Made by a program: the position numbers and the translations under genes. A stretch of 64,000 nt of DNA, from the NCBI GenBank assembly GCA_945865665.1, contig CAMBEE010000001.1, positions 1 to 64,000 of the forward strand. Reading direction: 5' to 3'. The DNA is from an uncultured Clostridium sp. (GTDB taxonomy: Bacteria > Bacillota > Clostridia > TANB77 > CAG-508). The first letter of the stretch is position 1. Each line of letters opens with the position of its first letter. Under the pieces are notes generated by a model. The model was not told the origin of the DNA and made no database searches. It saw only the letters and a list, made by a program, of their open reading frames with translations. Below, piece after piece: positions 52,853 through 61,150 of this stretch.

Positions 52853-52870
52853 AAAATTGGAGTGATTATT

Positions 52871-53485
52871 ATGTTAGGAAAGTTTTTTGAATGTGAAGCT
52901 GATAAAAATAAGAAATATTACAGAGTTATACAAACAATAAAAGAATATAAAGATGGGAAGAAATTTCCAATAGATAAAGTGGTCGTTGCAGATAAAGAAA
53001 TTGATTTAAATGCAACAGAAAGCATGGAAATGGGAGGATTTTGTGTATCAACATATAATTATGTTTTTAGATGGTTAATTAGAGGAGATACATTATGTGA
53101 GGTTAAAATTCCAGAAGATAGTAAATTCTATAAAACTGTAAGTGAAAATGATGTATATGTTTGCGAAAAGATGATTTTAACTAATCCTAAAAAAATAGAT
53201 GATAATTTTGCAATGGAATTATATAAAACGTCTACTTTAAATGAAATTTCATATTTTAGAGCAATGACAGCTTGTGCTATATGTGGTTATATTACGACAG
53301 CATTGAAAGTTTGCGAGGATAAAGTTAATAAAACTAATATTGATATTGCAATTAAAGAATTAGAAGATTTCTGCCAAAGAAGAAAAGAAGAAAAATATAT
53401 AGATACTGAATTAACAAAAAATTCAGTTCAAACACTGAAAAATAGATTGTTAGAGATTAAAAATACGGCAAATATTAAAAAATAG
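52871..53485 (+). CDS. Hypothetical protein of DUF7666-like type, 204 aa
   Basis: ATG 52871 is used because GGAGTG lies 9 bases upstream, too close to GTG 52862. The protein begins LGKFFECEADKNKKYYRVIQ and contains YVFRWLIRGDTLCEVKIPED, then a helical half with EISYFRAMTACAICGYITTALK. A domain with the FR-L..G..LCEV pattern is found in many uncharacterised Firmicute proteins. No function can be given. It is the second cargo gene, 18 bases after the phosphatase gene. Confidence 0.6.
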   Translation: MLGKFFECEADKNKKYYRVIQTIKEYKDGKKFPIDKVVVADKEIDLNATESMEMGGFCVSTYNYVFRWLIRGDTLCEVKIPEDSKFYKTVSENDVYVCEKMILTNPKKIDDNFAMELYKTSTLNEISYFRAMTACAICGYITTALKVCEDKVNKTNIDIAIKELEDFCQRRKEEKYIDTELTKNSVQTLKNRLLEIKNTANIKK

Positions 53486-53518
53486 AGATAGAAAAATAAT
53501 AATGAAAGAGTGAAAAAA

Positions 53519-53750
53519 ATGAACATAGAAAAATTTTGCGAAAGATATAGTTTGGGTAAAGTAATAAGAGTATCAAGGAAAAGGATATGGAACTGGGCTA
53601 ATATCTTTTGCTCGTGATTATGCTAAATCTATTGAATGTTATAAGATGTATTTAATTATTTCTGCTTGTAAGTGTTATGAAAAAGCAGGTGGTAGAAATA
53701 AAGCAAATGACGAAATTGTTTATGTATATAATTTTAAGGAGAATGGTTAA
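53519..53750 (+). pseudogene. Fused remnants: start of an aminoglycoside phosphotransferase and end of a GNAT acetyltransferase
   Basis: Codons from ATG 53519 read MNIEKFCERYSLGKVIRV, which is the usual beginning of APH-type kinases, then run out of frame to TGA at 53615-53617. In the next frame bases from about 53584 read GYGTGLISFARDYAKSIECY, then YEKAGGRNK, which is the end of a GNAT N-acetyltransferase (the acetyl-CoA loop and the final FYEKAG strand). Neither half can work. It lies between the hypothetical gene and the intact kinase, so it looks like the scar of a deletion between two older resistance-type genes. Confidence 0.55.
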
Positions 53751-54643
53751 TGGATATTAGAAAAATAATAGAAGAAAAATGCGATATAACAATTGAAAGC
53801 ATTGAATTGATCGGAGAAGGATATGATAGTAAAGCATATATAGTAAATAACGAATATGTTTTTAAAATAAAGTGTAGTGCTAATAAGAAAAAAGGGTATG
53901 AAAAAGAAAAGGCAATATATGATTTTTTGAATAAAAGATTACATACTTCAGTAAATATTCCTAATATAGAGTATTCATACATAAGTGATGAAATATCTAT
54001 ATTAGGTTATAAAGAAATTAAAGGAAAATTTTTAACACCTGAAATCTATTTTTCAATGCTACTAGAACAACAGGATTTATTAAAAAAAGATATTGCAATG
54101 TTTTTAAGACAAATGCACGATTTAGACCTTGATGAAATAAGTTCATATACAATAGATAATAAACAAAATGTTTTAGAGGAATATCAATTATTAAGGGAAA
54201 CAATTTATGATAGTCTTACTGATATAGAAAAGCAATATATCGAAGCATTTATGCAAAGATTATATAGTACAACTATATTTGATGGCAAAAAATGTTTGTG
54301 TCATAATGATTTTAGTTGTAATCATTTATTAATAGATGATAATAATAGGTTAGTAGGAGTAATTGATTTTGGAGATTCTGGAATAATTGATGAATATTGT
54401 GATTTTATATATTTACTAGAAGATAGTGAAGAAGAAATAGGAGTTTCCTTTGGGGAAGATATACTTAAACTTTATGGAAATATTGATATTTCAAAAGCAA
54501 AAGAATATCAAGATGTAGTAGAACAATATTATCCTATTGAAACTATTGTATATGGTGTAAAAAATGATAGAGATGATTTTATTGAAAAGGGAAGAAAAGA
54601 AATTTATTTGAGAACAAGAAAAGATGAAAAGATAAGGAAGTGA
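53750..54643 (+). CDS. Aminoglycoside 2''-phosphotransferase-like kinase
   Basis: The 297-aa protein is a protein-kinase-fold antibiotic kinase. The nucleotide-binding lysine is in YVFKIKCS. The catalytic loop is [20 protein letters not shown], and the metal-binding motif is [23 protein letters not shown]. The HNDF-NHLL and IDFGDSGI patterns are those of the APH(2'') group, which phosphorylates gentamicin, tobramycin and kanamycin. Length is right. The start shares TAATG with the relic before it. It is cargo of a mobilizable element. Whether it gives resistance must be measured. Confidence 0.8.
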   Translation: MDIRKIIEEKCDITIESIELIGEGYDSKAYIVNNEYVFKIKCSANKKKGYEKEKAIYDFLNKRLHTSVNIPNIEYSYISDEISILGYKEIKGKFLTPEIYFSMLLEQQDLLKKDIAMFLRQMHDLDLDEISSYTIDNKQNVLEEYQLLRETIYDSLTDIEKQYIEAFMQRLYSTTIFDGKKCLCHNDFSCNHLLIDDNNRLVGVIDFGDSGIIDEYCDFIYLLEDSEEEIGVSFGEDILKLYGNIDISKAKEYQDVVEQYYPIETIVYGVKNDRDDFIEKGRKEIYLRTRKDEKIRK

Positions 54644-54647
54644 TTGT

Positions 54648-55151
54648 ATGGGAAAAGTAATTTTAGTTTGTGGTAAGATATGTAGTGGAAAAAGTTATTA
54701 TTCAAAGGCTATTAAAGAGTCTTTGAATGGTGTTATTATATCTCCAGATGAAGCAACTTATGATTTAATAAATAATGAGCAAGGAGAATTTTACAATGTG
54801 TTTTCTGCAAGATTAAATAAATATTTAACTAAAAAAGTTGGGGAAATAGCACAAGCAGGTGCAAATGTTATTTTTGAACGAGGATTATGGTCACACGCTG
54901 AAAGAAAAGAAGTTAGAGATTATTATAAGAATAATGGTATTGAATGTGAAATTCATTATGTGTGTGTAGATGATGAAACTTGGAAACAAAATATAGCAGA
55001 AAGAAATCAAAGAGTTTTAGATGGTAATGGAGGATCCGATTTCTATTTAGATGAAGGATTAATGAAAAAATTAGAATCTAAATGGGAAGAACCTACGGAG
55101 GACGAAGTTGATGTAGTACATAAAGTTAGTAGAATTAAAAGGACAAGATAG
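54648..55151 (+). CDS. P-loop kinase (AAA_33/zeta-like), 167 aa
   Basis: This small P-loop protein begins MGKVILVCGKICSGKSYYSK (Walker A). It has a conserved Asp in IISPDEATYDL, an Arg-rich lid (ERNQRVLDGNGGSDFYLDEG) and no further domain. Such AAA_33 proteins phosphorylate small molecules such as nucleosides, chloramphenicol or UDP-amino sugars (zeta toxins). Being four bases after the aminoglycoside kinase it may be a second resistance or modifying enzyme. The substrate cannot be told. The 3' end overlaps the DUF1016 remnant. Confidence 0.75.
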   Translation: MGKVILVCGKICSGKSYYSKAIKESLNGVIISPDEATYDLINNEQGEFYNVFSARLNKYLTKKVGEIAQAGANVIFERGLWSHAERKEVRDYYKNNGIECEIHYVCVDDETWKQNIAERNQRVLDGNGGSDFYLDEGLMKKLESKWEEPTEDEVDVVHKVSRIKRTR

Positions 55152-55836
55152 AGCAAACTATGGTAAAGAAATAATAAAGAAAATATCAAAAGAACTAGCT
55201 GATGAATATGGAAAAGGCTTTGATTCAAGAAATTTATATGATTTTTTAAATTTTTACAAAACATTTCCAAACATTTTGAACGCAGTGAGTTCAAAATCTA
55301 ATGCACTACTTTCATGGACACATTATAGAACATTATTACAAGTATTAGATAAAGATGTAAGAGATTGGTATGAAAAAGAAGCTTTAAGTCAAACTTGGAG
55401 TGCTAGAACATTACAAAGAAATATTTCATCACAATATTATTATAGATTATTAAAATCTCAAATTAAAGAACCTGTAATAGATGAAATGAAGAAAGTAAAT
55501 GAAAATCAATATTTGATAAATAAATTAGAATTTGTTAAAAATCCAGTTATAGCTGAATTTTTAGGATATTCTTTAGATGATAGTTTTACAGAAACAGAAC
55601 TTGAATCTAGTATAATAAACAATTTACAAAAATTTTTAATGGAATTACGGAAAAGGATATGCTTTTGTTGCAAGACAACAACATATTCATACAGAAAAAG
55701 AAGATTATTATATAAATTTGGTATTTTACAATTATTATATTTACCAACTGAAGATGAACTTAGAGCAGAAATAGAAAATCAAAAAACAATATTTGAATTA
55801 CAACAACAAAATAAACAAGATTTAGATAATAATTAG
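55117..55836 (+). pseudogene. DUF1016 (YhcG-type) nuclease remnant with catalytic core deleted
   Basis: The frame is open from 55117 without a start codon. It reads KLVELKGQDRANYGKEIIKK, YGKGFDSRNLYDFLNFYKTF, LLSWTHYRTLLQV and WSARTLQRNISSQYYYRLL, the DUF1016 N-terminal domain, then NPVIAEFLGYSLDDSFTE. At about 55645 a one-base shift moves GYAFVARQQHIHTEKEDYY into another frame. NLVFYN is then joined almost directly to LYLPTEDELRAEIE, so the PD-(D/E)xK residues between are absent. The N-terminus is also lost where it meets the kinase gene. Family members are restriction-related or defence nucleases. This one cannot cut DNA. Confidence 0.75.
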
Positions 55837-55928
55837 TTTTTACAGAAAATTTAGAATTATTCTAGACAAAAAATGAATAATATTGTAAAATTTAAAATAT
55901 ATAAAAAGACAAATAACGATGTAGACAA

Positions 55929-55946
55929 TGTCGCCATTTTGTCGCC
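55929..55946. repeat. Paired TGTCGCC repeats, right end of the element
   Basis: TGTCGCC at 55929-55935 and 55940-55946 with the same 11-base period as at 45428-45445. Flanking A/T-rich bases are also similar. Confidence 0.65.
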
Positions 55947-56075
55947 AAATAAAAAATATTGATAGATAAAATTAGTACAATAAATACAAATAATACTGAT
56001 ATTTCAAAAACTGAAACATAAGTAAATACAAATGATACAGATAATATTTATAATGCTATAAATATTAATAAATTT

Positions 56076-56129
56076 CGAACATGTGGTTCAGGAAAAAAAT
56101 ATAAAAATTGTTGTGGAAAAAATAAATAA
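56076..56129 (+). pseudogene. SecA zinc-tail remnant (right junction)
   Basis: In frame, bases 56076-56129 encode [17 protein letters not shown] and a stop, against [14 protein letters not shown] at the end of SecA. Only the first cysteine is lost. No start or SecA body precedes it, so it is the displaced 3' end of an earlier secA left by element insertion. It is followed after 3 bases by a terminator. Confidence 0.75.
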
Positions 56130-56132
56130 AGA

Positions 56133-56163
56133 AAAAGCAGTTCCAAATAGGAGCTGCTTTTTA
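56133..56163 (+). terminator. Terminator after the SecA tail remnant (displaced secA terminator)
   Basis: AAAAGCAGTTCC (56133-56144) pairs with GGAGCTGCTTTT (56150-56161), followed by Ts. Confidence 0.85.
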
Positions 56164-56176
56164 CGCTGTTTAAAAC

Positions 56177-57307
56177 TTATTTTTTCTTTTTTTTGATATG
56201 CAAAATAAAAACTATTATTATTGCAATCCCTGCCAGAACGCCTAGTATATCTATAAAAATAGATGTATCATCTCCTGTTTTAGGTGAAATTGGTATTTCA
56301 ACGTTTTCAGATGGAGTAGTAGGTGTCGGAGTGTCTGGACTCTGAGGTTCTGGGGTCTTCGGTTCCTCAGGCATATCCGGTTCATCTGGTTCTGTAGGAT
56401 TTTTTGGTTCCTCAGTAGGTTCTTCAGGCTCCTCAGTTGGTTGTTCCGGTTCTTCTGATGGCTCTTCGGGCTCCTCAGTTGGTTGTTCCGGCTCTTCTGA
56501 TGGTTCTTCGGGCTCTTCAGTCGGTTTTTCTGGTTCACTAGGTTCCTCAGGTATACCAGGAACACTTGGTGTAGAAGTAACCTGATGCAATTCTCCATTA
56601 TTACCAGCCACATTAGAAATAATCTGACCATTCAAATTACCAGCTGCTTGATAAACATTTGCATTCGGAGCAACAATAATTCCACACATTTCTTCATTAA
56701 ATGTTATATTTCCACTGTAGTCACCAAAATTCCATACAATGTAAGAAGAAATAGAATTAAATTCTGTACTAATTCGAGTATTTGCAGTAAAACATTTTGA
56801 GATATTGATGTCATTAACACCAGAATCTGAAAACAGAACATTTACTACAACTCTGGTACCAGAATTATAGTTTATCAAGTTACCAAAAGTACCTTCGTTA
56901 TTAAGCAATTGATTATAGTCAACATTAATAACTACAACATCGCTAGTATTAAGAGTTTTACTCTCAAACATACAATTTACACTTTCAAAAGAGTTCTTAG
57001 AACTTCCATAAAAAGAAGTATCCACAGGCTTTGCTAAAGATTTTCCTGCCTGAGAAAGTTCACTAAGAACAGTTGAAACTTCTGTGCTTTTGGCTAAGTA
57101 CTCTTCTGTAGAAAGTTGTTCTACAACGATATTATTAGAGTATCCTCCATTAATAATTGTTTGATTAGAATTAGGCTTGGTAACAGAAATTTCAGGCCCC
57201 ACGATAATTTTTTCATTATCGCTTAATTGAATAGGAGAGGTAGAACTTCCAACATAACTGAAATCCCCAGTTTTCTTTTCTCCAACTCTTGTTATCACCA
57301 AGTACAA
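56177..57307 (-). CDS. Choice-of-anchor A surface protein, N-terminally truncated
   Basis: The 376-aa frame starts at a TTG with no ribosome site, and an in-frame TAG stands just upstream. It begins in the middle of a choice-of-anchor A domain (DNEKIIVGPEISV, DVVVINVDY, SYIVWNFGDYSGNITF, CGIIVAPNANVYQAAGNLNGQII). A stalk of about 75 residues follows, made of EEPEEPSEEPEQPT-type repeats, then PISPKTGDD, a membrane helix and KKKKK, a sortase-like anchor. The signal peptide and the first part of the domain are missing, so the gene is probably broken or very poorly started. A cell-surface adhesion role is typical of the family. Confidence 0.65.
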   Translation of the reverse strand: MYLVITRVGEKKTGDFSYVGSSTSPIQLSDNEKIIVGPEISVTKPNSNQTIINGGYSNNIVVEQLSTEEYLAKSTEVSTVLSELSQAGKSLAKPVDTSFYGSSKNSFESVNCMFESKTLNTSDVVVINVDYNQLLNNEGTFGNLINYNSGTRVVVNVLFSDSGVNDINISKCFTANTRISTEFNSISSYIVWNFGDYSGNITFNEEMCGIIVAPNANVYQAAGNLNGQIISNVAGNNGELHQVTSTPSVPGIPEEPSEPEKPTEEPEEPSEEPEQPTEEPEEPSEEPEQPTEEPEEPTEEPKNPTEPDEPDMPEEPKTPEPQSPDTPTPTTPSENVEIPISPKTGDDTSIFIDILGVLAGIAIIIVFILHIKKKKK

Positions 57308-57430
57308 AGCAAAAAGAGTCTAATAAATAAGAAAATCAGGGTGTTTCACAGCCTTCAAATGAGAAATTTAAAATCAAGAGGAGATATCCAAAATATATGC
57401 TTCTCTTATTTTTAATCAAGGAGGTAGACT

Positions 57431-57550
57431 ATGAAGTTAAACTTGTATAGTGTAAACGATGAATATATAAAATATTTAAGAAAATTTGAAAATAAAGTTT
57501 ATGACAACAAAGAAGAAATACGAAAATTAAAAGAATGGAATAAAAAATAA
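57431..57550 (+). pseudogene. Start of a ToxN/AbiQ-type endoribonuclease (39-aa fragment)
   Basis: ATG 57431 follows AAGGAGGTAGACT, an excellent site. The 39 residues (MKLNLYSVNDEYIKYLRKFE, then NKVYDNKEE) match the beginning of type III toxins of the ToxN/AbiQ/TenpIN family. Those continue for another 130 residues after RPYIGVV. Here the frame ends in TAA 57548-57550. A hairpin lies just upstream (57376-57407), where the toxI terminator would stand, but no tandem antitoxin repeats are visible. It seems to be a remnant. Confidence 0.5.
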
Positions 57551-57562
57551 GGGAAACAAAAA

Positions 57563-58391
57563 ATGAAAAAAATCAAAAGAAAAAATGCAACAGATGATGA
57601 TACTCAATATTTAAGAGCAGCTTTTAACTCCGGTGTAGCAAATATAGATATGCCAAAATGTGAATATAAAATAACTGATAGAATAAATCTGACACAGCAT
57701 CAACTAATATAATTGGAAATGGAAGTACAATTTTTACAGATAATGATTATTAACCAGAAAAATATAGTGAATTTTTTGTTCTTTTAAAGTTCCAGAAACA
57801 GCAAGTAGTGAACATCCATATAGTAATATAGATTTATATACTGGTTGGCATAATGTCTTAATAGAAAATTGCAATTTATACTTAGCAAATGATGCTAAAG
57901 AAGGTGGATGTATTTGGATAAGGGATTTATTTAACAGAGGTGCAAGTGATGTAACATTTACTAATAATAGATGCTATAAAAAATGCCATGACGAAATTTT
58001 AGCAGTATTTATGGGAAGTATTGAAAATGTTAATATTCTAAATAACGCATTTACAATGCCAAATAGTACAGACCCAAGCACTATGAGTTTTACATTTGGT
58101 TCTAACTCAAGTAAAAAAGCTAAAAATATTAGATTTGAAGGAAATACAGTAGATGTAAAAGCAAGAATGAGCTTATTACATTCTAGAAATGCTGATAACT
58201 TAAGCATTAAAAACAACAATATAAAATTTGAAAAAGTAGACGTTATAAACGGTTCAATGAATACATTTATAATGTATTTTCCAAAAGATAATGAAAATAA
58301 TAATTCAAAAAATGTAACAATTGAGAATAATAATATTGAATTAAATAACTCCACTTCATATGATATTAGATGTAAATCAGGAAACACATAA
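57563..58391 (+). pseudogene. Right-handed beta-helix protein, broken
   Basis: ATG 57563 starts MKKIKRKNATDDDTQYLRAA, typical of phage-like or pectate-lyase beta-helix proteins (DDTQYLRAAFNSG). A stop appears at 57710, and further lesions near 57750 break the frame. The body continues as WHNVLIENCNLYLANDAKEG, GCIWIRDLFNRGASDVTFTN, VNILNNAFTMPN and SKNVTIENNNIELNN to 58391 with repeated N-N-I/V strands. Family members are surface or tail-spike polysaccharide-binding enzymes. The longest intact frame is 58011-58391. Confidence 0.65.
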
Positions 58392-58399
58392 TATAATCC

Positions 58400-58428
58400 T
58401 TGAAAATAATTAAGATTTGTGATATTAT
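58400..58428 (+). promoter_or_regulatory. Promoter of the 84-aa gene
   Basis: TTGAAA (58400-58405), 17 bases, TATTAT (58423-58428). Confidence 0.6.
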
Positions 58429-58470
58429 ATAAAGGTCGCTAAAGTTAAAGTATTTTGAAAGGAGTCTCCA

Positions 58471-58725
58471 ATGGATTTTGATATTACAATTACAAGAAGT
58501 ACAGAACGGAATGTAGTCATCAGTATAAATGCAATCAATGAAAAGATTGACGAGGCACATTATAACGATTATTTAAAAGAAACTTTAAATAATTATTGTC
58601 TTGCTGGAATTTTGACTGATGTAATACAAACAACATACAAACTCAACGGCAAAATTATAATTGTTTATAGTGGTATATCATCGAAAATAGACTTATTGCT
58701 AAAACATTTAAACAATGAGCCATAG
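58471..58725 (+). CDS. Orphan small protein, 84 aa
   Basis: ATG 58471 follows AAAGGAG. The soluble product begins MDFDITITRSTERNVVISIN. It alternates short strands and helices and ends GKIIIVYSGISSKIDLLLKH. It may be a small alpha/beta domain. No family is recognised. It has its own promoter and a GGGGAGA/TCTCCCC terminator at 58741, and its bases are less A-rich than those of prfB, like the other one-gene units of the window. Confidence 0.65.
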   Translation: MDFDITITRSTERNVVISINAINEKIDEAHYNDYLKETLNNYCLAGILTDVIQTTYKLNGKIIIVYSGISSKIDLLLKHLNNEP

Positions 58726-58740
58726 GGGGAAGACTTCAAT

Positions 58741-58767
58741 GGGGAGAGTATATCTCCCCGTATTTTT
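58741..58767 (+). terminator. Terminator of the 84-aa gene
   Basis: GGGGAGA (58741-58747), GTATA loop, TCTCCCC (58753-58759), then GTATTTTT. Confidence 0.85.
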
Positions 58768-58788
58768 ATGAAAGGGATGAAATTTAAA

Positions 58789-59893
58789 ATGTTAGAACTT
58801 GAAGAAAATATTAGATTACTAGAAGAATTAAAATCAAAATTACAGAATTTAGGTGAGTCTCTTTGACATTGCCAAATTAGAAGAAGAACTCAGTAAACTA
58901 GAAGAAAAAACGGCAAACCCAGATTTTTGGACAACAAATAATGAAGAAACAAAAAAAGTATTATCAGAAATAAAAAAAATAAAAAGCAAAGTCATAAAAT
59001 ATAGAGAACTTGAAAAAGAAATAAACGATTCATTAGAACTATCCGAATTAGTAAAAGAAAGTTTTGAAGAAGAGCTCTTAAAAGACATAATAAAGAGTAC
59101 CAAAAAAGAGCAAAAGGAATTAGAAAGGTTAGAACTAGAAACACTTTTATCAGGTAAATATGACGCAAATAATGCTATTATCACAATACACCCAGGTGCA
59201 GGTGGAACCGAATCACAAGACTGGGCAGAAATGTTATATAGAATGTACACAAGATGGGCCACAAAAAATGAATATGAAGTAAAAGAATTAGATTATCTTG
59301 AAGGAGAAGAAGCAGGAATAAAAAGCGTTACATTTGAAATAATAGGTCAAAATGCGTATGGATACATGAAAAGTGAAAAAGGTGTACATAGATTAGTTAG
59401 AATTTCACCATTTGATAGTGGTGGAAGAAGGCATACATCATTTGCATCAGTTGAAGTTTTACCAGAAATAACAGAAGATATCGAAATAAATATTAATCCA
59501 GATGACTTAAGAATAGATACATACCGTGCATCTGGAGCAGGTGGCCAGCACATAAACAAAACATCATCAGCTGTAAGAATTACACATATTCCAACAAATA
59601 CAGTAGTTGCTTGCCAATCAGAACGTTCACAAATCCAAAATAGAGAAACTGCTATGAGAATGTTAAAATCTAAATTGTTTGATTTAAAAGAGCAAGAACA
59701 TAAAGAAAAAATCGAAGATTTGAAAGGTGAGCAAAGAGACATTGCATGGGGAAGTCAAATCCGTTCTTATGTTTTTTGCCCATATACAATGGTTAAAGAC
59801 CACAGAACAAATTATGAAGTTGGTAATGTTCAAGCAGTCATGGATGGAGATTTAGATGGTTTTATGGAAAGCTATTTAAAACAAAATTTATAA
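58789..59893 (+). CDS. prfB: Peptide chain release factor 2, with programmed +1 frameshift
   Basis: RF2 ends translation at UGA and UAA. The start ATG 58789 follows AAAGGGATG. Codons 1-25 end with CTT TGA C at 58861-58867, preceded by the Shine-Dalgarno-like AGGTGAG, so ribosomes shift +1. The mature frame is 58789-58863 joined to 58865-59893 (367 aa). The SPF anticodon motif is in ISPFDSGGRRHTS. The GGQ motif is in SGAGGQHINKTSSAVR. The in-frame UGA makes RF2 control its own amount, as in most bacteria. A terminator follows at 59948. Confidence 0.96.
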
Positions 59894-59947
59894 ATTTTAA
59901 AGTGAAAAAAATGTGTAAATCAGTATACTTACCAATAAATTTAACTA

Positions 59948-59977
59948 AAAGAATTATGGAAACATAGTTCTTTTTTT
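59948..59977 (+). terminator. Terminator of prfB
   Basis: AAAGAATTATG, GAAA loop, CATAGTTCTTT (one T-G pair), then Ts. A second hairpin ATATATAAAG...CTTTATATAT lies at about 59983-60025. Confidence 0.75.
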
Positions 59978-60047
59978 GCATAATATATAAAGAGCCATAT
60001 TTTTACTAAAATAAGGCTTTATATATTATTTAAAAGAGGTGGTCCAT

Positions 60048-61091
60048 ATGGACACAATAGTAATGAAATTTGGAGGAAGTTCAGTAGCCGACAATGAAAA
60101 GTTAAAAATAGTAGCTCAAAAAATTATAGATATGTATAATAAAGAAAATAACATAGTCGTAATACTATCAGCCCAAGGAAAAACAACGGATAAATTAATA
60201 AATGAAGCTTCACAACTAATAGAAGAAAATACAAAATATGATAAAAACACAAAGAATTATGACATTGAGAAATGCTCATCAAATTCTAAAAAAAATACAT
60301 CAACAAATCTTGAATATTTTCGAGAAATGGATATGTTACTTAGTTCAGGAGAACAAATATCAATTTCAAAATTAAGTATATTATTAAATAAAATGGGATA
60401 TAAATCAATATCACTTACAGGATGGCAAGCGGGAATACTTACAGACAATACAAATCAAAACGCATTTATTAAAAATATAGATACTACAAGAATTTTACAA
60501 GAACTTGAAAAAAGAAAAATAGTCATAATCGCTGGTTTTCAAGGATATAACGAAAATTTAGATATTACGACATTGGGGAGAGGAGGCTCAGATACATCTG
60601 CTATTGCAATTGCTGCAGCATTAAAAGCAAAAGAATGTTATATTTTTTCTGATGTAGATGGAGTGTACACAACAGACCCTAATAAAATCCCAGAAGCCAA
60701 GAAAATTCCGGCACTTTCATATAATGAAATGATGGAAATTTCTAGTGAAGGAGCTAAAGTTCTTCATAATAGGTGTGCCGAAATAGGTGATAAATTTAAA
60801 GTTCCAATTATAACTAAGTCTACTTTTAATAATAAGGCTGGTACCATTATTACTGATATTATTGAAGAAAATACTATTAAAAGTGTCGTGAAAAAAGATA
60901 TTTCTAGAATTTCTATTGTTGGTAATGGAATTATTAGAAATTATGATTTTATTAAAAATTTATTAGATATTATTCAAAAGAATAAACTAGAAATGCTTGA
61001 GTTTAATGTTTCTGAATCTAAGATTTCGGTTGACTTTAAAGGAATAGTGGATGATGTTTTTTTGAAAAAAGTGCATAATATAATTTTTTAG
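60048..61091 (+). CDS. lysC: Aspartate kinase
   Basis: The enzyme phosphorylates aspartate, the first step to lysine, threonine and methionine. ATG 60048 follows AGAGGTGG (GTG 60039 lies in that site). The 347-aa protein has the catalytic VMKFGGSSVADN, LSAQGKTTDKLI, TLGRGGSDTSAIAIAAAL and FSDVDGVYTTDPN. After about residue 265 there is only one ACT-type region and a short end (SKISVDFKGIVDDVFLKKV), where most LysC proteins have two full ACT domains. Feedback control may therefore differ. No other lysine genes are near. Confidence 0.92.
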   Translation: MDTIVMKFGGSSVADNEKLKIVAQKIIDMYNKENNIVVILSAQGKTTDKLINEASQLIEENTKYDKNTKNYDIEKCSSNSKKNTSTNLEYFREMDMLLSSGEQISISKLSILLNKMGYKSISLTGWQAGILTDNTNQNAFIKNIDTTRILQELEKRKIVIIAGFQGYNENLDITTLGRGGSDTSAIAIAAALKAKECYIFSDVDGVYTTDPNKIPEAKKIPALSYNEMMEISSEGAKVLHNRCAEIGDKFKVPIITKSTFNNKAGTIITDIIEENTIKSVVKKDISRISIVGNGIIRNYDFIKNLLDIIQKNKLEMLEFNVSESKISVDFKGIVDDVFLKKVHNIIF

Positions 61092-61111
61092 TAATATGTT
61101 TAAAATATAAC

Positions 61112-61144
61112 AAAAAGGTAAAGCTAGAAGCCTTACCTTTTTTA
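61112..61144. terminator. Bidirectional terminator between lysC and the beta-CASP gene
   Basis: AAAAAGGTAA (61112-61121) pairs with TTACCTTTTT (61133-61142). Ts flank it on both strands. Confidence 0.88.
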
Positions 61145-61150
61145 GATTTT

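Noticed and set aside
45373..56129. Prophage
   Set aside because: No capsid, terminase, tail or lysis genes are present. Relaxase, oriT and a RepA-like ATPase indicate a mobilizable element.
45373..56129. Self-transmissible conjugative element
   Set aside because: No VirB4, VirD4/TcpA or other type IV secretion genes lie between the ends.
57308..57430. Tandem antitoxin repeats of a type III system
   Set aside because: No direct repeats of about 36 bases are visible in this gap. Only a single hairpin is found.
59894..60047. Lysine riboswitch in front of lysC
   Set aside because: Only about 150 bases are available and they contain the prfB terminator and one AT-rich hairpin. None of the conserved L-box purine-rich junctions is seen.
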